From the NCBI GenBank assembly GCA_011009095.1, contig VTPC01007205.1:55213-119212 (forward strand): a stretch of DNA of 64,000 bases, given 5' to 3'. Positions 55,205-64,000 of this stretch are shown here, one piece after another (the first letter of the stretch is position 1; each line of letters begins with the position of its first letter). The position numbers and the translations under genes are program-made. The notes beneath the pieces are model-generated. The model did not search any database. It was given only the letters and a program-made list of their open reading frames with translations, and was not told the DNA's origin. This stretch comes from Ignelater luminosus (lineage: Eukaryota; Arthropoda; Insecta; Coleoptera; Elateridae).

Positions 55205-56512
55205 TTACTGATTAGAGAACACCCTAATACATCATTACACAACCATTAAATAGAATATTTCAATGGGTTTTATGTACATTTTGTAATATAAAATGCATCT
55301 AATTACTTTAGCGTTTTATTTCGAAACAAAATCATGTTTTTCTCGGAAACTATACGTGCTAGGAAAAAACTAAAAGCAGATTTGGATTCAGCATGAAAAA
55401 ATAATTCAAGATCATCTATTTGTAACTAGGAATCAGAAAAAAAGTTTCAATTTGTTAACCAGTGTTATCTTCTCTTATGAATAAACATCGAACGATATTA
55501 TCCGTGAGTATATTTACAATCCGCCTTCGCCTAAGTGTAGGCAACCCAAATACTTGGATATGATTGTAATTCTCTAACATTATTGAGTGAGACACCCTGT
55601 ATATGTCGATGTAGATAGTAGATCTTATCTTCGCTTGAAATAGAATTAAATCAAATACCTAAATTAAAGATAAAGAAAAATTAAAAAGCGTGTAGTATAA
55701 AAAGATCCTAAGTATTTTTAAGCAGAATTTCGAGGATATAATTCGTCAAAGCTTATTTGAGAATTTTGCAACTCGATTAACTTTGTGATAATACCAATAA
55801 AATATAACCGTAAATTCCTCTTAAGATTATTTTAATTACGTACAAATCCGTAAAGAAAATATAATACTACGTTCAACCGTAACAATAATAATCGATTTTA
55901 TGCATGTTATTAATGCTTATTTACTATTTTGATTCCCGCTGTTAATTCGAAGTGAGCAAATAGAGTGGGAAATTACAAAAATACAAACAACTTAAGTCCT
56001 TTATTACAGGAAAACCTGTTACTGCATTTATTATCCAATTCATAAACTTAATTACCTAATCAGAAATGCTAGAAGTATGTGTTGAATAATTTAAAAATAT
56101 TTATAATTCCTTTTTCATGCAAGGTCTTTCTTTAATAAGGTTTTTATGTTCTTTATGTAGTTGTCCAGTTGGATAGTGGAAAGACACTACTATGGACTGA
56201 ATTCGATGTTATTGGTTAGCAGTTAAAAGTAAAAGTGCAAGTTATGTATTTTACATTTGCTTTCTCGAGATATCTTTTACATTGTAATGCGTGGTTATAG
56301 TTAACTTGTTTTAAGTAATTTATGTAAATACAATGGAAAGACGCAAATTTTAACAATTTTTTTTTATCGTGCTATGATGACAGTTTTGAGGTTATGTTAA
56401 ACATATTTATTTACAGTAGTAAATATTATTTCAATTCATTTGATAAAGCTGCGTGGCCAAAGGTAGACCTTATCAGTAAAAGATTGCATTACAAATATGA
56501 ATTTATACTAAA
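55205..56512. other. Region upstream of the Pgant gene
   Basis: No exon found. gagacaccctgtatatg at 55588 is an isolated CAGGGTG-class right end. The Pgant promoter and 5' UTR should lie here. AT-rich, no other signal. Confidence 0.4.
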
Positions 56513-57246
56513 ATGAAAAGGAACGTGAAAAGTGTTTTCAAGTTCCTGGCTCTTGCTGGTGCCACAGCAGCTGTAACAGTACTTTTATTTAGATTAATAC
56601 GTAATCCAGATATAACAAGGCATGCTACACTTATTCAAAGGGAAAATGGACCATTACCGGTTGCCCCAGAAGTAAGTTTATTTAATCTTAAATCTTCCTT
56701 ATGTAATACGCTTATATTTCTCTAATCTGTAGGATTCAGACGATTTTAACAAAGTTGATAACACAAAAATTGATTGGCATGATTACGAACTCGTTAAGAA
56801 AGATTCTATGAGGAAAGGTAATCGAGGTTAGTATAATTTATTCACTTTTAGAATTTTAAAGTTTGCAGGAGTTGGAGAACAAGGTAAACCAGCACATTTA
56901 ACGGTAGCAGAATTAGAGGGATATGATGAGTTGTATAAAGTAAATGGTTTTAATGCGGCATTAAGCGATAAAATTGCAATCGATCGTGCATTACCAGATA
57001 TTAGACATAAAGGGTAGGAAAATAATCTTACGACTAATATATTTTTTTGCATTATGTAAAATGAATTGCAATTTTCTAGATGCCAGGCGAAGAAATATTT
57101 GAAGAAGTTAGGCACCGTTAGTGTAATTGTACCATTTCATAACGAACATTGGTCTACGTTATTAAGGACAGCTCATAGCGTTATTAATAGATCACCACCA
57201 CATTTATTAAAAGAAGTGATTCTTGTTGATGATTTCAGCTCAAAAG
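56513..57246 (+). CDS. Polypeptide N-acetylgalactosaminyltransferase, 5' part
   Basis: Golgi type II membrane enzyme that starts mucin-type O-glycosylation by transferring GalNAc to Ser/Thr. Four exons in phase: 56513-56671, 56733-56826, 56869-57013 and 57080-57246. A short cytosolic tail ([10 protein letters not shown]) precedes a membrane anchor (about residues 11-28), then a stem. [25 protein letters not shown] and [25 protein letters not shown] lead into the GT-A catalytic domain: [27 protein letters not shown], then [14 protein letters not shown]. The coding region runs off the window; the remaining GT domain and ricin-like lectin domain must lie beyond 64000. The N-terminal blocks look closest to GALNT11/Pgant35A, but that subtype is a guess. 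Confidence 0.88.
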
Positions 57247-60200
57247 GTAAATTGCATTTTAATTGTCGTATGTTATTTTATTAATATAGTTATGAAACTG
57301 GGTTATCGATCTTGTTTATATCTCCCATAAGAAAATATCTGATGATGCCCAATCTAAACATGTCATAAAAAATTACTCAATTACAGTATTAATTATTATT
57401 ATTTTTAAAGAAATGATGAAAGCTTTAGAAAAAATCAATTCTCAGTAAATTGCATGCTTTTACAAACAATTTTATTATTATATTATCGTCCTGTTTGCAT
57501 CATTTAAAATAATGTAAAATGTAAAACAAAAACAATTTCATTTCTTCTTATTATTTATAATATTATGTAAGATTTATAATTATACTAGTCATATATACAG
57601 GGTGATTTACGATAGATGACAAACTTATTAGAATTTAAGATGCAATCCATTGCAAATGTCTACAGCTTTACAGTTGAGTAACAACTAGTATCAAACTTTC
57701 AAAACTGACATGTAGCAATGTAGAAAAAGTCCTAAATGTTTATTTTTAGTATACTGTAAAGATGCAGTGAATGCAAAATGCCCATTTTCTTGGAAACATT
57801 TAAACATCAATTAATTAATGAAATACATAACCTTGACATGGTTATTTTTGACAAATAGTGTTGATACTGGTAACTTTTGCTACTACAACGGGTGTTTATA
57901 AAATAATAGTTATCTTGTACGGAATTGTTTTTTTATTGAATTTAACATATTTACTGTTCAGATAGATTTGGAATAGAGTAGAGTCTGTTTCAATATTAGA
58001 AAATTCAGAGGAGGCTTTATTTTACCCCATTTCTGCATTGTCCAGGATGGGTCAAATTGGTTATTCTGAGTTATCTGACTTGGTAGTACTAAAGATAGTG
58101 AAAACAAAATTCAAATTTCGTGGTCTACTTTTGAGATATGACAATGATTTTTTAATTAATTTTCGATAGCATGGCACACTTAGTTTTTTCCAAACTTTAC
58201 TGTTTTTGGGAAATAACAGGCAAATTGTTTTTTTCTGTGATGGAATGCATAGTTTGATCTGACCTATCTGAAAAGTTATTGTTAGAGCTTTACAAATATA
58301 TATAGATTGCTATAGTTTTATTAAAAAAGAAGAAGAAGAAGTATACAGTATATATATCACTGATTATGAAGGAGAGATAATGGATTCCATCTTTCATCTC
58401 GGTGATTATAAACTCACACAAATGGAAGAAAGATAAGAATAATGATGGAAGAAGGTACAAGAAAGAATTTATAAATGAGTTTTTGGTAACAATTATGAAA
58501 CCAAGTATGTTTTACTGATCTATATCAAAACTAGTTTTAAGCCCAAGGCCCTATCATTTCTATATATTCAAGATTAATGAAGTAGAGATAGCCTTGAATT
58601 TAATAGTATTTATCTTTATAGGGTAATACTGAAAAATTAATCATACTGATTAGCAGAATTTGTGATCAAGGAAGTAATAAGGATTTACTGTTAACAAGTT
58701 TTTAATATGTCTTGTTATCATCAATTAACTGATATAAAATTTATTTAGTATATACCGTGTCATTCATGTTTTATTATTGATGTAAGGAACATTTTTGCGC
58801 TATAGTAAATTAATAAAAATAAAAAAAATTTTTATAGTAAATTTTAATAATAATTATTTCTTTATATTATATTTTATTTTTTGTTCTACATTAGTTTTTA
58901 TAGATAAATTCTTACTTTTACTTATTTAATATTTATTAATTAATTATTAAGTCTTAGTCTATATTATTACTACTTAAAGATAACTTCACTTCTATTTTTG
59001 ATATTCATCATTTACACAAGTTTAATTATACCAGGTGTACTATACCATAACACCTTCCCCAGCAGTACAAAATAAATTTTAATTTTCACAAAGTTAAAAC
59101 TTTTTAGTTAAATTATCTTAAGGGTGGGATCCCGAGGCGACTTAGTGAAATTTCCCGCTATAGCATTACATGTCTTAGAATAGGGAAAACATGTCACCAT
59201 TGCGTTGCGATTTTCTCAATAACGGATTAACCGATTTTAAAAATTTTTGTTTTGTTGTAATCTACAAGTTTACCCCTTCGGGATGAAATATTTGGAACAT
59301 GATTGATGCAATATTAAAGTAAATATGATGATGTAAATTTCACTGAAATTTTGCATAGAATTTTCACACCATATTTTGTTGTCTACTGATTTTATCTATT
59401 AACAGATGTACACTATAATACCTCATTTCGAAGAGGACAACATTTTACGTAATATGATCCAAGATCTATTTTAAAATTCGACATAGTTTGTGAGAAAATG
59501 GCAACGCAAGTTTAGAAATAAATTTCAGTCCTACAAATTAGCAGAGTGTAGAACATAACTTTAGCATAGTCGTGAACCTGCTCGTTGACAGTGTGGCAAT
59601 TCTCCAACAGATGACGCAGTATCTATATATTTATTTTTGCGGTGTTGCCAGTTATCTGTCTTCAAAGTTGCATGCAACCTTGATTTTGAGGGTCCAAACA
59701 AATTTTGTGTGTGCGTTTACGGAAAGGAAGCGAGAAGTCATCAACCCTTTACAGCTCGTGTTAAATTTTTTAGAATTTTTCGATTTTAAATTGCGGGTTA
59801 CATTAAAAATTTAAGTTTATTTTTAGGTTGGTTTAAATTCTGTTACTAGCTGTATAGATTTTAAAGCCAACCAAATCAAATAAAAAAATTTATATTATTG
59901 TTTTATTCATATTAAGTAATACAATCGATTAAGTAATCGATGCAGTTTTTAAAGAAGTTTAGAGGTCCTGGAGAAAAAAAAAGAGAAATGCGTTTGTTTT
60001 ATGAAAATCAATGCTACATGGGTTATTTATAAAAATGCAGGGTGTGGAAATTTCGAAACAAAAAGCTAATACTCTCTTCACTAAGAAAATATCTAGCAAA
60101 ATACATTTATTAATGATTATTGTTCAACTAAAATAAAGCGCAATGCATAAAATTTAAACAACTAGCTTTTAGTATTTCAAACCTAGAAGATTCAAAAACC

Positions 60201-61189
60201 TGTGGGAAAAACAAGAATAATCATTAATAATAAATGAAACAATCATGTAGATACACCTAACTAAAAAGACATTTTTATTTTAAAGGTTGTTGTAATAATC
60301 AGCAGCGTGACCAGAAATTTGTGTTTAGGGGTGCTTGTCAAATTATGATCAAAACAAATGGTTTTGATAATAAAATTTGAAAAACGTCGGACTTTGAACT
60401 TTTGATTATTTTACTGCGTCAGTTAAATAACATTTGTCTAAGATAAGGTGTCATAGAAGTACTAACATTAAATGCAGGTCATTACCTACCGTTTATTCGT
60501 TGTCGTCGTGAACCGTGCGAGGTTTTCCCGTACAGTGTGTTATGGCAAAGCGTGCGAAACTAAAAAATCGACATCAGAGCCAATCCAGGTGACAAATAGT
60601 TTTCCAAGGGTAACTATGATGAATTTGTCTTAGTTACGGAATTATTGGTTCTCAAAAATGCGTGCAGACAGATTAACTTTCGTTTGTCAAAATATCAAAA
60701 ACTCTATACATTCAGCATCAGGGAAGACAATCTGAATCGCAGTTATATTTTCATAAAATGTACTTCACTGCTGGATTAAACTTTTAAGCACTTATCATGT
60801 TAGAAGTATTTTCATTAGTTTTTGCTTCTTTTGTATATTTCTTCTTTGTTTTGTTTGTTATTTTATTTGTTTTGTTTGATTTTAATTTCTTCCGTTTTGT
60901 TTTTCTTTTATTAAATTGTACTTCATCATTAATTCTTTTCGTACAATTAGTACTTCAAAATATATTTGATAAAATTCGGGTAACTTTATTTTCAATAATT
61001 AAATAATTTAGGTTATTTTCGCAAGCAGGTACAAGAGATATTCTAAATGACTGCTACTTGAATATTTAAATCAATAAACGTTTTTCGTTTTGATAATAAA
61101 TTTTTAGTCAGTACCCAGTAATCATCATTTTAAAAATGGACATCTGATCGTGAATAAAAAAGTAAACCCGAGTTTAGTTGTGGAGGTTT
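57247..61189. other. Pgant intron 4, first part
   Basis: No exon found. tatacagggtgatttacgat at 57594 is a CAGGGTG-class end whose partner I could not place. (gaa)n lies near 58328. The rest is AT-rich with no recognisable coding sequence. Confidence 0.4.
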
Positions 61190-61400
61190 GCCGTTTCACC
61201 TCTAAGCCCTCGCTCAGCCGCTTTGTGGCTCCGATCGAGGCTGACGCCTGCGGCGTCGCTTCGTCGTGCTTTCGGCACTCCGACTCTTTATAAGCCTCTT
61301 GGACTAAAAAGAGTGTGATCGCCTTCGGCCTTCGGTGGTCCACCAGTCGGGCTCGCTTTCGTTCACAAATGCATCGCACACGATCTTCGCAGGCAACAAT
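61190..61400. other. CpG-rich patch of unknown nature
   Basis: About 200 bp of much higher GC and CpG content than anything around it (ctgacgcctgcggcgtcgct, cgccttcggccttcgg), with several short stems. The open frame on the minus strand (61125-61379) is not a known protein. Possibly the end of an unrecognised repeat. Confidence 0.5.
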
Positions 61401-63194
61401 ACCTTACGTATCTAAACTATTAGTCTGCCAATTGGCAACACTGCTTGGTAGTAGCCTCTTTGCTCACGTCTGTGAAAGTAATCTACTTTTTATAGTTCCA
61501 ACTTTATACTGCCATTAATATACGACGCCAGTTCCTAGACGTCAATTAATTAGTAAATACGTAGAAAGAGATGAGTAGAACGCATGCAATTTTCTGTCTC
61601 CTAAACCCCAGCCTTAATCAATAATTTACCTGAAAACAATTAGTAAAATTAAAATTAATAGAATTATTAAATTTGAATTCGAACTATTGAATTATAGCAA
61701 TTAGTAGGTAAAACACTTTCAAAATAAATGATGTACTGTAAAACAAATAATACATTAACTAATAAATTTTAAATGATGACCATGAAGTAACAATTTGTAA
61801 TGCGTAATATCTTATTTGAAATAATGCTAACCATTTGCACATACAATTCACACAATTTTTATATTAATAAGTTAATGATAATTTTTACAATGGTCTTAAT
61901 AGAAAATATGTGATTTACACTGTTCAACTTATTTAAACTTAAAATCCTTCAAACAACTTGATCTTGGTTATGTGAATTTAATGGTTGTGAACGCTACCAC
62001 ATTCATGCACTTATGTGGTACCGCAAAGAATCCTCAGTTAAAGAACTTTATAATTTATAATACATTAATATTTGTGCTAATCTTTGATTTAATAACAATA
62101 GCAAAATCTAATTTTTTTTATCAATAGGAGTAACGAAGCACATGATTTTGTTCCTTGTTAAGAAGTTAACGATTACCTGATGGCCAGTCACAGAAACATT
62201 CTAATTTAGAGTTACCATACAAGAATATTCTTAATAACTTGAGCATACAATTTTGTTTGTTATGTAAATTTATTTGCAAACGTTAAACATTGTGTACAAA
62301 GGCATGTGCTAATCAACTAATTGCTTTAAATCTTTTATTTAACAATGTATATACAGGGTCAGGAAAAAGTTTTAAAATTTTAAAATTTCAAAAAATATAA
62401 ATTTGAAATAATAATAAATAAAAACAATAAATTTTATCGAACAAGAGTAAATTTAAGTACGGTTGCTATTTGAAAATTTCGATGTACTTTCCCCCTCTTA
62501 TACATATTGAAAATTTTATCACTTTCAAAATGTAGTATTTCTAATTCTAAAAGGTCCCTGAAATTTTAGAAATATACAGAGTGTAAATGCAATGGCAGAA
62601 AAAAACTACAGTACATTATTCTGTGCTCAAATACAAGAAGAAATCTCCTATACCAGTTTGGCCTTAACTGCCTATTTTTCAAAATATTAGCAATTAAAAC
62701 TTTTTAAATTTGTCAACGCTGTACTTTTAAAGGAGCGAATATGCAAGTCTTACCATAATTAAATGCTTGCAATCTCATATCTTTGTTACCATTGTTAGTT
62801 TATTCATTGAAATAAACTTGGATCTTTTTATTCTTCTATTCTTAAAATATGTTACGACAGTTTTAAAATTAACTAGGTTATCTGCTTGGTTCCTAAAATG
62901 TAAATAGCTTTTTATAAAGTGACTTTTGTTTTTTTACGACGAAGAATTTACGGCTGACAAATTGTGTGATATCTATTGCTAGCAATATTTTAGTCGAATT
63001 TAAACGTAGATTCTACAATGGAGAAATTAAAGTATCTCAGTTGATTTTGAAACTGATCATATATTGTGTTTTTTAAAACCTGATAATGCTTCTAAAAATC
63101 GTAATGTTTCTTATAAAATAAGAATTATAAAATAGAAATACCATTTTTATTGCAATACATAAGGAAAGGGTTATAAAGTTTAATTTGGTTTATT
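61401..63194. other. Pgant intron 4, later part
   Basis: AT-rich. tatatacagggtcagg at 62350 and tatacagagtgta at 62573 look like degraded element ends. No gene. Confidence 0.4.
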
Positions 63195-63500
63195 AAATTA
63201 ACTTAATAAGTGTTCAATATGATCTCCACCAACTTCTCTGTATTTTCTAGCTTTGCGTATGATACTTGATTGTAAATTTTGTAACATTATTTTTTATTAT
63301 TTCCACTCCATGATTAATTCTTTCAATTAGTTGGTGTTCTGTTTCTGCTTTGTAAACCATGCTTTTTAAAGTTCCCCACAGAAAGAAATCAAACAATTTA
63401 AATTTGGACTTCTTGGAAGCCATGCTATCGGTCCACTTCTACCAATTAATTGTATTCTTGGTCTAACCACAATGTAGTACTTTAAAAGACCTATTCAACA
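63195..63500 (-). pseudogene. Mariner-type transposase C-terminal relic
   Basis: The minus strand reads IGRSGPIAWLPRSPN, then in another frame FDFFLWGTLKSMVYKAETEHQ and NHGVEIIKNNVTKFT, then GGDHIEHLLS and a stop near 63203. This is the third-catalytic-residue block and the GHFEHLL-type tail of the same transposase group as at 24664 and 50936. Several frame changes; inactive. Confidence 0.75.
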
Positions 63501-64000
63501 AACTAACATTTGATCATTTTATTTTTAACAGTTCTTGAGATAGTTACACTTTCATGGAAAACAAGAATGTTTATAATAAAAATCGTAAAAACGTTTTTAA
63601 TAATAATTTCAAAAATTTCTTTGGGGTTATTTAAAAAACAAAGTGTATAAAACAAAACCCCAAGATTTAGATGATTTGAAGGAATGGATTACAACAGAAA
63701 TTAGAGGAATAACACGTGACATATTGCACGTCAAAGATAAATTCTACCATAGATCGGGAGTGTGTTAACAAGTTAATGGCGAACATTTTGAGTATTTATT
63801 ACGATAGATATTTATTTTGTAACGTAACCTTGCGTTACAAAGGGTTTATGAATATCTTTATTTTTAAACTGGGATCGGGATCCTAGGCCAGATAGCTCAG
63901 GAGGTTGCCCTAGGTGAAGGTTCTCATTTACACATACAATAAAACACAGAAATGCATTTTATAAATATATATAATTCTATTAATTCGAAAGATAAATAAA
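63501..64000. other. Right edge of the window
   Basis: No exon. A box-A-like gccagatagctcaggaggttg at 63888 may be the head of a tRNA-derived SINE, but no good box B follows. Confidence 0.3.

Noticed and set aside
60797-61006. 69-aa plus-strand open frame rich in Phe/Leu/Val
   Set aside because: T-rich low-complexity DNA always reads this way. No evidence of a gene.
63880-63930. tRNA gene suggested by a box-A-like sequence
   Set aside because: No cloverleaf and no matching box B, so at most a SINE head.

Overview
The window is nuclear DNA of an insect. It is very AT-rich, has short-exon genes with GT-AG introns, and about half of it consists of transposon remains. The protein matches (SPT20, exosome subunit EXOSC8/Rrp43, cyclin A, a Pgant-type N-acetylgalactosaminyltransferase) fit an arthropod. 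The crowd of TA-flanked repeats ending in CAGGGTG makes a beetle or a similarly repeat-rich insect my guess, but the species cannot be read from the sequence. No bacterial, organellar, CRISPR or convincing tRNA/rRNA gene was seen.

Layout. (1) 830-31398, + strand: the SAGA subunit SPT20 in nine coding exons (1028 aa predicted). Exons 1-4 lie at 830-2428, exons 5-7 at 19329-20702 and exons 8-9 at 30735-31398. Its 16.9-kb and 10-kb introns are packed with nested DNA transposons: a mariner remnant, an Intruder-like DD38E Tc1 element inside a palindromic element, a nearly intact piggyBac inside another long-TIR element, a mariner relative with a 3-bp-TSD MITE inside it, a LINE split by a hAT MITE, and several foldback elements. 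(2) 31399-40104: 8.7 kb of AT-rich DNA with almost no recognisable transposons, perhaps a long 3' UTR plus intergenic DNA. (3) 40105-41346, - strand: EXOSC8/Rrp43 in five exons (273 aa). It is head-to-head with (4) 42097-49696, + strand: cyclin A in five exons (463 aa), across a 750-bp shared promoter region. Cyclin A intron 3 carries a Tc1 element inserted into a foldback element. (5) 50494-55204: repeats, namely a foldback element with a transposase scrap, a cluster of ACGT palindromes, a LINE fragment, a MITE, and a broken copy of an uncharacterised multi-copy zinc-binding protein family. (6) 56513 to beyond the right edge, + strand: the first four exons of a polypeptide N-acetylgalactosaminyltransferase, whose fourth intron runs past the end of the window.

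The host genes are not an operon: they serve transcription co-activation, RNA decay, the cell cycle and Golgi glycosylation. The only arrangement likely to matter for regulation is the divergent EXOSC8/CycA pair. The main theme of the window is its transposon stratigraphy. At least seven nesting events can be ordered by exact target-site duplications. A recurrent class of TA-flanked palindromes ending in CAGGGTG appears to derive from mariner-related transposases ending in a GHFEHLL-like tail, and two of the palindromes still contain scraps of such a transposase.
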